Of a stretch of DNA of 64,000 nt, positions 1-10,698 are shown piece by piece (the first letter of the stretch is position 1; every line of letters begins with the position of its first letter). Both the position numbers and the translations under genes were made by a program. Location: contig CAWCGF010000013.1 of the NCBI GenBank assembly GCA_963794955.1, forward strand, positions 124,001-188,000. Direction: 5' to 3'. This stretch comes from JAFDVL01 sp963794955 (GTDB taxonomy: Bacteria; Acidobacteriota; Blastocatellia; RBC074). The notes under the pieces were generated by a model that was not told the DNA's origin, made no database searches, and saw nothing but the letters and a program-made list of their open reading frames with translations.

Positions 1-2904
1 CTCGGCGCTTGGATTATTCAGTTGTTGCAGCACGAGCAGCGGCAGCGAATCCAATGCCTGATCGCGCACCGTGTTCGCCGCGACGATGGCTTGTTTGCGC
101 AGCTTCAGGTTATCGGAGGCGATGAGCGGAGCAACGCTTTTTCCATCAGCTTTGCGCCGTCGTCGTAAAACTGCACGTTCTCGACATCGTTGCCGATGCG
201 CGTGTAGCGGCCTCCGCCTGCGTAGCCGCCCGCGCGCAAGTGGAATTCCGTGATCGCCTGCAACAAGCCTTCGCGTTGCAGCGCATTGCCAGTTTCAAGC
301 GCCGCCGCAATGCGCTTCGCCATTTGCAAACTGTGTTCCCGATGCCCGCGCTTCGCCTGTTCGCGGTCTTCGGGCGTAGCCAGCAACGCAATCCAGTTGT
401 TGTACAGATAGCGCACGTTTTCATCCGCCATGCTGTACAACGCTTCGATCAAATTGCGCCGCACCCAGGGGTGCGTTTCGGTTGAGAGTTGATAGATTGC
501 CAAATCTACAATTGCCCATTTTTTTGTTTCATCATGTGTCCAATAAAACCATTGCGACAAGGATTTCGCGGCCTGCATTCTGATCAGAGGAGATTTAGAA
601 TAACTCATCTGAAATCCCAAACCACTAAATCGGCGTTTGCCCTGATCGGTTAATTTAGCAAAATGCTGCGCGACAATTCTTTCCAGCCCCCAAAAGATTC
701 TCTCTCCACCTCCAAGCTCAGAATCATCAAAGGACGCCCTAATCAGGGATTGCCGAATTGCCCAAGCAGCACTTAACTGAACCATCTTCGCTTGATCGTT
801 AAGGGCAACTCTCAAATATGGTTCCTCACTCGCCATACGCCCAAGCGCCATCGTAGCAAACATTCTTAATGCTGGTTCTTCACTCTCAAGTGTTTTTTCA
901 ATCTCCTTTAGGACAGTACGATTCGGAGTTTGCCAAATTGCTCCCAGTTGCTGAATCGCGGCGTATGGCTCACCAGACAACTTCTCCGGCGTCGCAGCAT
1001 TCCATCCCTTCTGCTTGTTCGCTTCGGGATACAACTGCGACAGCGCCATCACGGCGAATTGCGTTTCTCGAAACGGTGTCCGAAAGTTTTCATACGATTG
1101 GCGCGGATCGAACCAGCCGCCCCATTCCTGTTGGCGCGCGAGCAAATAGTCTACGCCGCGCTTGATCTGCGGATGATCAGGTTTGTAGCCTGCGAGTGCG
1201 AGCGTGTAGAGACTGTGGCCGGTTTGAAATTCGACAGGGGCGCTCTCCGGCTCAAAGAGCATTGACCATTGCCCGTCCGTGCGTTGCAACGACAGGATGC
1301 GGTCGGTGTTGCGTTTGATCTTGTCGGCATAGCCCGCTCGATCAATCATCAGCATCGCCTGCGTTTGATAGCACAGGTCAATCAGGTTCTTGTGCCGATC
1401 CTGTTCGATCAGCTTGCGCATCTGATTGCGGTATTCAATAGATTCTTTGGCTTCGTCTTTATTGGGTACCTGCTTCGCGTATTCATCAAACGACTTCCAC
1501 GAATACATCGCCACTTCGTAGGCGCTGACGAGCGGCGTGTTGCCGTTGCTTTCATCGTTCGGCAAGTACGTGCGGCCTTTGTAATACAGCTTCAAATAGT
1601 TAATGACGCCTTTCAGGTACTCGGTGTGCTTCTCGCCCGTGACTTCGGTTTCGTAGATGTTCAGTAAACCCGCCATCCGGCTCAGCACATTCGCCGAGGC
1701 CGAAATCACGCGCGTCCAACTCGCTTCGGGAAAGCCGTAAAACGGGCGCGTCGTGTTGTAAAACCGCTCGGTCATAAATTGCAACGCGGCACGTTTTTGT
1801 ATTGGGTAGCCATTTTGCTTGGCAGTCAATTCGGCACGAATCGGGAAATGCGTTGCGTGACAGGCGACACAGCCCTGCGTTTCGTTATGGGTGCTGGAAA
1901 TGCGATTGACGATGCCGCCGTGACGCGGCGTGTTCGCGTGCCAACTGTCGCCCGCACTGATGATAAAATCCATTCCGGCGCGCACGGCTTTGCGCGGGTC
2001 AGTGTAAGGCGCGACATCGTAAACATAAGTGCGAAGTTGATAGGCCGGATGACGCGCTTCGACTTTGACGTAGTAAGTGCCTTTGGTCAGCACACGCGTT
2101 GTGAATTTGTTGCCCGGCAAAGCCTGAACTTCGTGCGGCGGCGTGACGGGATCAGCGCCTTTTTCATACGGCACGGCTTGATTGTTGGCAATGGTGAAAA
2201 CCGAAACATCTACGGGAATGTTGTCGCGTTCGAGCAGGTCAATTTCAAAATGCACAAGCTTCGGCGTGTCTTCGGTGAAAGTTGAACTTGAACCAATCCG
2301 TGCCGCCTTCTGGCAGGCGGTCATCATACTCTGCTGTTTGTTCATAGCCGCGTTTGAAGCTCTTCGTGTCGGCATTCAGCGGGGCGATGTACGACATATC
2401 GTCGGCGGTAGCGAACATCGTTTTGCCAAGCTGAAATTCATTCGCTTCCTGCCACTTGTCGTTCGGTTCGGCTTCGACATTCGGCATTTTATTGTCCGGC
2501 CAAGCGAGCACCTGAATCGCTGGCTGAATCGCTTTGTCGTGCTTCGAGGTCAATTCCAATGTCGCGTTTGCCGCGCGAAAGGTCAAATACAAATCCGGGT
2601 CGCCCACGTGCAGCGGTTTGCTCGTAATCACTTTGTCGCCATCTTTAAGCGTGACATTGATCGTGCCGGTATCGCCAAGCGCAGACGGCGTCGGCACCGA
2701 CACACTGAGCGAACACAGCTTGCCCGCCGTGGCGAGCTTGTGCGTTTTGGAGGCTTTGGGCGTGAGTGTTTCGTTGGTGGTGAGCAACTTTTTGAACGGC
2801 GATTTTTCTGCTGCACCGGACGTGAGGTTGGGCGTAATGATGGCCGCAGTTGCGATGCTGGCAACAAGGAGGGAGGCGTAAAGCTTGAGTCGTTTGGTCT
2901 TCAT
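1..2904 (-). CDS. Exported c-type haem protein with terpene-cyclase-like and HEAT repeats (frameshifted, runs off the window)
   Basis: An N-terminal signal peptide (MKTKRLKLYASLLVASIATA) begins at 2904, preceded by GCAGGA. The reading frame breaks near 2278-2280, where one extra T in a TTT run separates ...DWFKFNF from TEDTPKLVHFEID. The second part carries a single haem site, CVACH (near 1870), followed by alpha-helical repeats resembling squalene/prenyltransferase repeats (ILSLQRTDGQWS, RQQEWGGWFDP) and then HEAT-like repeats (EPALRMFATMALGRMA). A second frame break lies near 110-140: the frame stops at 105, but SDNLKLRKQAIVAANTV continues in another frame to position 1. The protein is presumably periplasmic and binds one covalent haem. 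Its function is unknown; such proteins occur with PSD1/DUF1501 genes, as here. Confidence 0.7.
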
Positions 2905-2960
2905 ATTCCTGCTTGATTTATTCCATACTTAGGGATCAAAAGGAAGTTGTTGCAACAGGT

Positions 2961-3032
2961 GTTAAGAGTACAAGCTTTAGCTTGGCTTTTTGGTTATTAG
3001 GGAAAAGCCAAGCTAAAGCTTGTACTCTTAAC
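2961..3032. repeat. Perfect 30-bp inverted repeat with 12-nt loop
   Basis: The left arm at 2961-2990 and right arm at 3003-3032 are exact reverse complements, with core CAAGCTTTAGCTTG. The right arm contains the stop codon of the small gene ending at 3028, so the hairpin could act as a transcription end for that gene. The core matches the element at 19267-19343 with covarying differences. Confidence 0.85.
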
Positions 3033-3240
3033 GCTCGTCTTTCACCGCTTCCGTTTCAGTTAATTTTGCTTCTTTGCCTGCGCGTTGTAATTCTTCGGCA
3101 AATTCCTGGAGCTTCATCAGCTTCAAAAATCGTTGCTCGACCGTCAGTTTCAAGTTCTCACGAATCAGCGTGCGGTCTACGTCTTTCTTATAAATTTCGA
3201 TGATAGGATCAGGGTCAATGAGAGTTGAAATGTTTTCCAT
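3028..3240 (-). CDS. Small conserved hypothetical protein (70 aa)
   Basis: The start at 3240 is chosen because GAGGAACGTA precedes the ATG. The protein begins MENISTLIDPDPIIEIYKKD and is rich in charged helical residues (RENLKLTVEQRF, LMKLQEFAEELQRAG), with no membrane segment or catalytic motif. From memory, proteins of this shape occur beside nucleotidyltransferase-like genes in Acidobacteria and cyanobacteria and may be their partner, but no such gene is adjacent here. The stop codon lies inside the right arm of the inverted repeat at 2961-3032. It is probably a real gene; its function is unknown. Confidence 0.6.
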   Translation of the reverse strand: MENISTLIDPDPIIEIYKKDVDRTLIRENLKLTVEQRFLKLMKLQEFAEELQRAGKEAKLTETEAVKDER

Positions 3241-3404
3241 TACGTTCCTCGCTTTCCAGGTTTGGCAGCATGGCATGATAGGTTTCTCTGCCTCATTTGG
3301 AAAGCGGAAGTGAAGAAGCCCAAAAGGAACGCCGCAAGCCATTGTCAGCCCGCGCTAGACGCGCTTAAGCTTGCAATGACTCGCGGCAAAGAATCCATTC
3401 AGGA

Positions 3405-6400
3405 CTAAAACAAAAGCTTCAGTGCAAAGCGGAACTGACGTTCAGTGCCTTGTGCGGAAGTGATTTCGCTGAACCCGTTGGTGTTAATGATTGTCCCATC
3501 AGGATTGCGCGTTGGCCCCGATGCGTTGGCCCCGGGGTTATTGAACGCTGGCGTATTCGTCAGATTGAAGACCTCTGTCCGAAATTGCAGCGCAAACCGT
3601 TCCGTCACCTTGAAATTGCGGAACAAACTCGCGTCCAGATTGAACACGCCAGGGCCGCGCATAGTGATTGCGTCCCACCGTGCCGTAGCGTACAGCCGTG
3701 ACGGGGGCAAAAGCAGTTGGATCGAAATAGCTGGCACCGCGTCCGATACCACCCAGGATTTTCACTTCGGACTTCACCTGATCGGCGGTCTGCGTATTGC
3801 CCGGTGCATTCAGCGAAGTCCCTGCCGATGTGACGGTAAAGGGCGTGCCGCTAAACTTGCTCATGATCGCGTTAAATTGCCAGCCGCCTGCGAACCACGA
3901 GGCTGGCCCTTCCGTCGCCCATTTCCTGCCCGCCCCGAATGGCAAGGCATAGACGCCGTACAATTGCAGGTTGTGAGGGCGGTCGAAGCTGGTGCGTGCG
4001 CGATTGCGGCTCCATTGCGAAACCGAGTGAAAAGTCAGACCGGAATCGCTGTTATCGGCATAACCGATCGCCGTCGAGAAGGTATAGGTCAGGCCGACCT
4101 GCGCATCAGGGCTTAAGCGGCGCGACAACTGCGTTTGCAGCGAATCGTAGGTCGAAGTATTGAAGGGCACCAGCATGTTGATGTTCGCAATACGCCCGAA
4201 TTTGGCCAGCGCACGACCCGCGTTGCCCAGTCCCACTTCACCCGCGTTAATGTTGACGTTGGCCGTCTGGCGGATGGCACGGGAACCGACGTATCCGGCC
4301 TGCGCCGTAAAGCCCCAGCCGATGTCGCGCTGAACCGTCAGATTGAACGATTGAATGTAGCCGCGATTGAAAACCTCCGGGAAGGTTTGCGTGCCGATGT
4401 TAGTGGGCAAATTGATGATCCCAGTGGACAGATCAGGCGATACAATCGCTGGGAGTCCGGTTTTTAACGATCCGGCAGCTTGCAACGTTGTCGGCCCAGA
4501 AATTTGCAACGAGATTGTCGCCGGATAAGCATCCCGCATATTGCGGAATGAGTTGGGATCAACGCTAATGCCATAGCCCGCCCGCACAACGGTCTTTTCC
4601 GTCATGCGCCAGGCAATGCCGAGCCGTGGCGCGAGTTGGCCTTTGCCGACATCTACGCCCGTGTCTCTTGGAACATTGCCCAACCCGCCAATCAGCACTT
4701 TGTCCAGGATGGGATCGTAACGTTCGGCTCCGCGATGGTCGCGGGTGGCAAAGGGATAATATTCGTAGCGCGTGCCGTAATTGACCGTCAGGTTGCGCGT
4801 CACCTGCCACTGATCGCGCGCGTAGAAGCCCCAGCCCGGCATCCGCACGGCAGCGGGGTTGATGTTCTGCAAATCCTTGCCCATGCTCTGTGGCAAACCG
4901 AGCAGAAAATCGGCCCAGCCGTTATACAAGGTCGGCGCGGAACCCCCTTGCAACGAGGTCAGTCCACCAGTAAAACTGAACCCACCGCGCGGGCCATTAG
5001 CTGATTGTGGTTGGAAGTGATTGATCGTGTAATAGGTATATTCGCCGCCGAACCGCAAGCTGTGTGCGCCGCGCAGCCAGCTTAAATTGCCCGCCGCCAC
5101 ATACTGATTGTCGCGGAAGAGAAACGGATTCGAGACATTCGGATTGCCGATGGAAGAGAAGCCGCTAATCACAAAACGCGGATAGCCGCCTTGCAATTTG
5201 TCCGGCCCATTCGTGCCGGGAATGCCTAATTCCAAGCCATAGTTTTTATCAATATCCACATTCTGCGCGCCCAGCCGTTGGCGCGTAAATCCGATATTTC
5301 CGTCTAGCAGCAAACGCGGCGACAACGTGTAGGTGCCGCCAACCGCAGTACTCTGTATGCGTCCCGGCGCGTTGCCCGGCTGTCCGCCAGCCAGCGCATC
5401 ACCACCTACCGCGCCCAGCGAAGGCGGATCAAAGATTTGACTCGGCGAAATTGAATATCGCACGAACATCGTAGATTTTTCATTTGGGTTGTAATTGACC
5501 TTGAAATCGTAATTGTCGCGATCAAACTCATACGTCCCGCTGGCAAAGTAATTGTTGGCAGGCGTCGCCGCCACCAGATTCGGTTTGGGAATCAACGCAA
5601 TCAGTTTCGCCGCAATCGGATCAATGCGATTCGCCGGGATGCGGTCATTGGGGAAAAGCGTGCGCCCCGAACCGTTCGCGTTGCCAGTGGCCGGATCATA
5701 GATTTTCGCGCCAGTGCCGCTGAAATCGCCTAGTCTAAGAGCATCCGTCGCCAAGGTGCGGAACGCGGAAGCATTTTGCCGTCGCACCGTGCGTTCCCAC
5801 GAGCCAAAAGCGAAGAGTTTATTTTTGATAATCGGGCCGCCAAAAGTGCCGCCGAACTGATTGAAGATGTTTTTCGGCAAGGTCCCTGGCTGGTAGTAAA
5901 AATAGTTGCGAGCCTTCATCCGACTATTCGTATGAAATTCATGGAGAGAGCCGTGAAACTGGTTTGTCCCTGATTTGATCTGGACGTTCACGGCTGCGCC
6001 GCCGGCCATCCCCTGCTCGGCGTCAAAGCTATTGGTCACGACGTTGACCATTTCTATCGCGTCTTGCGGAGGAACGTAAGCGACAATATGAGGCAGCCAC
6101 GGGTAGCTCACCGTTGCGCCGTCCAGCCGCGTGTTATTGTTGGAGTGTGAGACGCCGTTGAAGTTGGTGATGAGGGCGCGCTGCGGGTTACCCGCATCGG
6201 AGTGTGCATCAGCCGGAGGCGCGGCTCCTGGGATTATTTTATAGAGCTGTTGAAAGTTGCGCCCGGCCCCGATAGGCAGATTAGTTATCTGTGTCTTATC
6301 CAGTTGCGCGCTGACATCTGCCCGGTCAGTTTGCAGGGTTGGTGCCTCAGCGGTAACCGTCACCGATTCGCTGGTTGCGCCGACTTCCATACGCACATCT

Positions 6401-6750
6401 TCGCGCACAATATTGTTGAGCGTAATATTCAAAGATGCCTTGGAAAAAGTCTTAAAGCCATCTTGCACGACTTTCAAATCGTAGACCCCGACTTGCAAAT
6501 CACGGAACGCAAACGATCCACTATCATCTGCTGTGACATCACGTTGTTGTCCGGTTGATTTATTAGTAACGGAAACTTTCGCCCCCGGAACTACTGCGCC
6601 AGAAGGGTCTTCGATTCTGCCGACGAGCGAGCCATACAGCACCTGTGCCTGCACGAGTTGGGAAACTACGAGCAGGAAACAGATGGCAAGGGAACTTAAG
6701 ATCGTAAGCCGCTTCAAAGCGGCGAACCGCAAGGAAATAGGTTGCTTCAT
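3405..6750 (-). CDS. TonB-dependent receptor, Oar-like, with carboxypeptidase-regulatory-like N-terminus (one frameshift)
   Basis: This is a very large outer-membrane receptor of about 1,110 residues. The start at 6750 follows GGAGGCAACA and gives a clear signal peptide (MKQPISLRFAALKRLTILSS...). Next comes an IgG-like carboxypeptidase-regulatory fold (GSLVGRIEDPSGAVVPGAKV), a plug region (FNGVSHSNNNTRLDG) and a long beta-barrel ending with an aromatic residue (ALKLLF). The frame breaks at about 3664-3668 by one extra base: YGTVGRN is followed in the next frame by TMRGPGVFNLDASLFRNF, the usual Oar C-terminus. Such receptors bind large substrates or peptides, and expansion of the family is typical of Acidobacteria. 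The ligand cannot be told from sequence. No TonB/ExbBD genes are nearby. Confidence 0.9.
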
Positions 6751-6953
6751 TGTTGCCTCCAGGAAAATCCACTTTGGTGAAGTGGGCGTTTTTACTGCCA
6801 TATCAGAGCGAATGGGCAGTTCCGCAGGATTGCGAGACAGAGTCGTCAACGGGCAGGAAAAACCTTCCTTATCGTCAGCCGCTCGCGTCTGTCAGCCTGT
6901 CATCAAATTGTTCCCAGCAAAGCTTGATTCGGTGCGTAAATATTTATTTGAGA

Positions 6954-8414
6954 TTAAGTCAGCAAGTTCTTTTGTACAACCCCATGCACGTCGGTTAGCC
7001 GAAAATCGCGGCCTTGAAACCGATAGGTCAATCGTTGGTGATCGAAGCCCAGTTGATTGAGCAGCGTCGCGTGCAGGTCATGCACGTGCATGCCGCCTTC
7101 CGTTACACCAAAGCCGAGTTCGTCCGTCTCGCCGTGCAGATAACCAGCCTTGAAGCCGCCGCCCGCGACCCACAGTGTGAACGCGTCAATGTGATGATCG
7201 CGGCCCGTGGTTTCGCGTACTTCGCCCATCGGCGTGCGCCCGAATTCGCCGCCCCAGACGACAATCGTGTCTTCCAACAAGCCGCGTTGTTTCAGATCAA
7301 GCACGAGCGCGGCGCTGGCCTGATCCACTTCGCGGCAACGCGTTTCCAGATCACCGTCGAGGTTGTTGCCACGCTCGCCGTGATGATCCCAGTCGGTGTG
7401 ATAGAGCTGCACAAAACGCACGCCGCGCTCGATCATCCGCCGCGCCAGCAAGGCATTTGCCGCAAAGCCCGAATCGCCCGGCTTCACGCCGTACAGCTCA
7501 AGCGTCGCTGCGGATTCCTTGCCCAAGTCCATCAGCTCCGGCGCGCTCGTTTGCATGCGAAAGGCCATTTCGTAAGCGTTCACGCGCGTCATGATTTCCG
7601 GGTCGCCCGTCGCTTGCAGCCGCGCCTTATTCAAGGCTCCGACGGTGTCGTAAAAATCGCGTTCCTGATCGCGCCCAAGTCCGGCGGGACTTTGCAGGTT
7701 CAGAATCGCATCGCCCTGTCCACGAAACGGCACGCCCTGAAATGAAGTCGGCAAAAAGCCGCTGCTCCACAAGGTCGAACCGCCGCGCGGGCCACGACGA
7801 CCACTTTGCAACACGACGAAACCGGGCAAGTCAGTGGATTCGCTGCCCAGGCCATACGTCACCCACGCGCCGAACGCGGGGCGACCCGGGATTTGAAACC
7901 CCGAATTCATAAACAGCTTCGCCGGGCCGTGATTGAACACATCGGTAGACATTCCGCGCAACCAGCAAACCTCGTCTACGATCTTGCGATGATGCGGCAA
8001 CAATTCGCTCAGCGTCATGCCGCTTTGCCCGTATTGCACAAATTTGCGCTTCGTCCCCAGCAGCTTTTCATTGCCCTTGAGAAAGGCGAAGCGACGCCCT
8101 TTGAGCAAACTGGGCGGCGGCGGTTGCCCGGTTAATTCACGCAGCTTCGGTTTGTCGGAAAACAATTCCAATTGCGAAGGCGCGCCCGCCATAAACAAAT
8201 AAATCACCCGCTTGGCTTTGGCCGGAAGCGGCGCTTTGCGTGGAGCCATCGGATTGGTCGGCTCAATCTGCGGACGCTGTGGCGCGGCGCTCAATCCATC
8301 ACGCGCAAGCAAACAATTCAGCGCAATGGAGCCTAGTCCCACAGCGCATTGGCCAAAGAAATGACGGCGCGTTTCATCCTGCAATTCGTTGGAAATCTGA
8401 AGTGGCTTTTTCAT
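6954..8414 (-). CDS. DUF1501 family exported protein (copy 1)
   Basis: The 486-residue protein has a twin-arginine-type leader (TRRHFFGQCAVGLGSIAL), so export in folded form is likely. The DUF1501 signatures are present in order: KAKRVIYLFMAGAPSQLELF, GSWVTYGLGSE-like (here GAWVTYGLGSE), RFVQLYHTDWDHHG, WGGEFGRTP, GRDHH, GETDELG and VHDLHATLL. DUF1501 is related to the alkaline phosphatase/sulfatase fold, and the His/Asp clusters may bind metal; no reaction is established. AAGGAACC precedes the start. In many genomes DUF1501 sits next to a PSD1 gene. This copy instead lies 26 bp downstream of a nucleotidyltransferase-like gene. It is the only one of the three copies here with an intact frame. 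Confidence 0.9.
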   Translation of the reverse strand: MKKPLQISNELQDETRRHFFGQCAVGLGSIALNCLLARDGLSAAPQRPQIEPTNPMAPRKAPLPAKAKRVIYLFMAGAPSQLELFSDKPKLRELTGQPPPPSLLKGRRFAFLKGNEKLLGTKRKFVQYGQSGMTLSELLPHHRKIVDEVCWLRGMSTDVFNHGPAKLFMNSGFQIPGRPAFGAWVTYGLGSESTDLPGFVVLQSGRRGPRGGSTLWSSGFLPTSFQGVPFRGQGDAILNLQSPAGLGRDQERDFYDTVGALNKARLQATGDPEIMTRVNAYEMAFRMQTSAPELMDLGKESAATLELYGVKPGDSGFAANALLARRMIERGVRFVQLYHTDWDHHGERGNNLDGDLETRCREVDQASAALVLDLKQRGLLEDTIVVWGGEFGRTPMGEVRETTGRDHHIDAFTLWVAGGGFKAGYLHGETDELGFGVTEGGMHVHDLHATLLNQLGFDHQRLTYRFQGRDFRLTDVHGVVQKNLLT

Positions 8415-8440
8415 GGTTGGTTCCTTACTCTTACTTGCCG

Positions 8441-9061
8441 TTATTCTTCATCGAAATACTTGCCCGGTTCTCTGGTGTTTCCATCCGCCAAATCACATAA
8501 GCGGCGAAAATTCGGCATCATGATCAACCACGCATCTTCGCCCCCGATGTCGGTCAACTTTTGTTTGACCGTAGGGCGATCAACAAGCTGGGGTTGTTTC
8601 AATAGGAAGACCGCATCATCCAGGTCTTTTTGCCGTCCTGCGTTGATTTTGAGAATCACCATCCATTCTGGCGTAATCACGCGCAACCCGTTCGGCATTT
8701 TTACGGCATCAGTCAACGCTGCTCGGTAATACTTTCGATAGCCATCATTGCGCACGATCCAGTCCACCTGCACCGCATATTTACCGACTTGTAAAGTGTA
8801 GCTGCTACCACCAAAGCCCAGCGGATGATCGGGCGTTAACGATAAATTGCTTGAAGCAATAATATCCACGTCTTTCGTCAGGCGCGGGCTGCCGTAGATG
8901 TACATGGCCATCCCGCCTGCTACTGCCCATTCAATCTCTTCCTGCGCCGCCAGTTGCCCCATTTTCTGCGCGGCCTCCAACCCCGTGTCGCTCGAAATCA
9001 TCGGGACAGAAGTGTTTTCCAGCATCCGACCGATTAAGCGCTGATAGTCACCTTCACTCAT
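8441..9061 (-). CDS. Nucleotidyltransferase-like protein (DUF6036/MNT-type)
   Basis: The start at 9061 (MSEGDYQRLIG) is preferred over an upstream extension that has no protein character and overlaps the lactonase gene. The core AVAGGMAMYIYGSPRLTKDVD matches the nucleotidyltransferase pattern GG...(D/E)xD, with a second strand at VQVDWIV and a C-terminal helical part (ILKINAGRQKDLDDAVFLL) typical of DUF6036-like proteins. In toxin-antitoxin systems such proteins modify a HEPN toxin or act as toxins by transferring nucleotides, but no HEPN partner is adjacent. It lies between the lactonase gene (16 bp upstream) and DUF1501 copy 1. The family assignment is fairly sure; the role is not. Confidence 0.7.
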   Translation of the reverse strand: MSEGDYQRLIGRMLENTSVPMISSDTGLEAAQKMGQLAAQEEIEWAVAGGMAMYIYGSPRLTKDVDIIASSNLSLTPDHPLGFGGSSYTLQVGKYAVQVDWIVRNDGYRKYYRAALTDAVKMPNGLRVITPEWMVILKINAGRQKDLDDAVFLLKQPQLVDRPTVKQKLTDIGGEDAWLIMMPNFRRLCDLADGNTREPGKYFDEE

Positions 9062-9077
9062 TATTCCACGCGCTCCT

Positions 9078-10196
9078 TTATTTTGCCGGAAGATCAACGA
9101 TCTCGACCCAGTTGGGAATCTTGCCCATCGGATATTCCTTGAGCTTGGTAAGCTCCCCGGTGCCTGCCTCAATCTGGTAACCGGACATCTGGTGGGAACG
9201 CATCCCGACTACAAACAGAAAGCGTCCCATTGAATCAATGCTGAAGCTGCGTGGCATTGCTTCGGTCGGAATCGTTTCGATTAGCGTCAAAGTGCCATCC
9301 GCCGCCTTGACCTTGAATCCCGTAAGCGTGTTCGACGTGCGGTCTGAACTGTACAGGAACTTGCCATCGGGTGTGAGGTGCAAATCGGCGGAGGCGATCC
9401 GGCCCGTCACGCCCGGCGGTAAAGCATTGATGGATTGTTTCTCTTTGAGTTGCCCTTTGCCCGCGTCGTAATCAAAAACGTGAATCGCCCCATCAAGTTC
9501 GCCGAGCACATAGACGAGCTTGCCTTTCGGATGAAAGACCAAATGACGCGGGCCAGTCTTGGCTTTGACGGCAACCGATGGCGGCGTGTTTGGTTCCAGC
9601 TTTCCAGTCTTCGCATCGAACTTGAGGACATTGACCAGATCGTTGCCGAGCGTCGCGGCCAGCACATAACGATTTTTCGGATCAATCAAAATAGAATGCG
9701 CGTTCGTGTGATTTTCCAACACCTGCTGTGTCGGCCCGATCACGCCAGTTGCCCCAATAGGGCTGACAGTGAACTTGTGACCGGGATACGAGGCCGCAAA
9801 CAGAAAGCGTCCCGTGTGGTCGGTTGCGATGTACGGCATGCTGTCGGTAAGCGGCCCGCTGCCAATTAGTTTGAGTTTGCCGCTCTTCGGGTCAATGGCG
9901 AAGGTGAAGACGCTTTGCGGTTCGCCGCGCGTGGCGACAAACAGGAAGCGGCGATCCGGGCTGACCGCCATCGGCGTTGAGCCGCCGGCTTTGATAATGC
10001 CGGGCAGCGCGACTTTCTCAAGTAACGTCAACTCGCCCGTCTGCCGGTTGAGCTGCATCACATAAATATCGTTGCTTTCACAATTCCCGACATAAACGAT
10101 GGTCGCCGCTTGCACCGGGGCAACCAATGCGGCCCCGGCAATGGTCGCCGTCGCAGACAGCGCAATCCACAAAGCCTGATGAAATAGTTCACGCAT
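9078..10196 (-). CDS. Lactonase family beta-propeller protein (6-phosphogluconolactonase-like)
   Basis: A 372-residue exported protein with a signal peptide (MRELFHQALWIALSATATIA, cleavage near VQA-ATI). Repeated seven-bladed propeller strands follow, such as IYVMQLNRQTGELTLLEKV, MAVSPDRRFLFVATRG, VFTFAIDPKSGKL, LHLTPDGKFLYSSDRTSNTL and RSFSIDSMGRFLFVVG. This is the lactonase/YbhE-like fold. Family members hydrolyse 6-phosphogluconolactone or other lactones, but exported acidobacterial copies are uncharacterised. The ATG overlaps the TGA of msrB (TGATG), so translation is probably coupled to it. Confidence 0.85.
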   Translation of the reverse strand: MRELFHQALWIALSATATIAGAALVAPVQAATIVYVGNCESNDIYVMQLNRQTGELTLLEKVALPGIIKAGGSTPMAVSPDRRFLFVATRGEPQSVFTFAIDPKSGKLKLIGSGPLTDSMPYIATDHTGRFLFAASYPGHKFTVSPIGATGVIGPTQQVLENHTNAHSILIDPKNRYVLAATLGNDLVNVLKFDAKTGKLEPNTPPSVAVKAKTGPRHLVFHPKGKLVYVLGELDGAIHVFDYDAGKGQLKEKQSINALPPGVTGRIASADLHLTPDGKFLYSSDRTSNTLTGFKVKAADGTLTLIETIPTEAMPRSFSIDSMGRFLFVVGMRSHQMSGYQIEAGTGELTKLKEYPMGKIPNWVEIVDLPAK

Positions 10197-10654
10197 CAAT
10201 TCACATCTCCTTTGATCTTTTTCAGAGCGACAGCATTCATACAGTACCGCAACCCGCTGGGCGCAGGCCCATCAGGGAAGACATGTCCCAGATGCGCTTC
10301 GCAGGTATTGCAGACCGTTTCGACTCTGGACATTCCATAGCTGGTGTCTTCGTGATAGGCAATCGCGTTTTCCTTGATCGGTTGTGTAAACGAAGGCCAG
10401 CCCGTGCCGCTTTCAAACTTTTCACTGGCATCGAACAGCAACGTGTCGCAGCAAACACAACCGTACAGCCCCGGCTCGAACAAACTGCACATTTCGGAAC
10501 TGAAGGGGCTTTCCGTTCCATGCTGGCGCGTCACGAAGTATTGCTCTGGCGTTAATTGTGCCTGCCATTCTTCATCAGTTTTGACGACCCTTTGTTCGGG
10601 TTCAAGATTGCCAGTTCTGGCCAATCGAAGCACATCTAACCATTTCAGCAACAT
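10196..10654 (-). CDS. msrB: Peptide-methionine (R)-S-oxide reductase
   Basis: The protein reduces methionine-R-sulfoxide in proteins. The 152-residue sequence has both zinc CxxC pairs (C66/C69 in YGCVCCD and C115/C118 in CNTCEAHLGHVF), the GTGWPSF motif and the catalytic cysteine C138 in RYCMN. The usual family sequence there is RYCIN, so this is a conservative change. There is no signal peptide, so it is cytoplasmic. It is first of two overlapping genes with the lactonase. Confidence 0.95.
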   Translation of the reverse strand: MLLKWLDVLRLARTGNLEPEQRVVKTDEEWQAQLTPEQYFVTRQHGTESPFSSEMCSLFEPGLYGCVCCDTLLFDASEKFESGTGWPSFTQPIKENAIAYHEDTSYGMSRVETVCNTCEAHLGHVFPDGPAPSGLRYCMNAVALKKIKGDVN

Positions 10655-10698
10655 TTGTTTTTCCTTTCGTTCAGAGACTTATTGACCTGACTGAGCAG

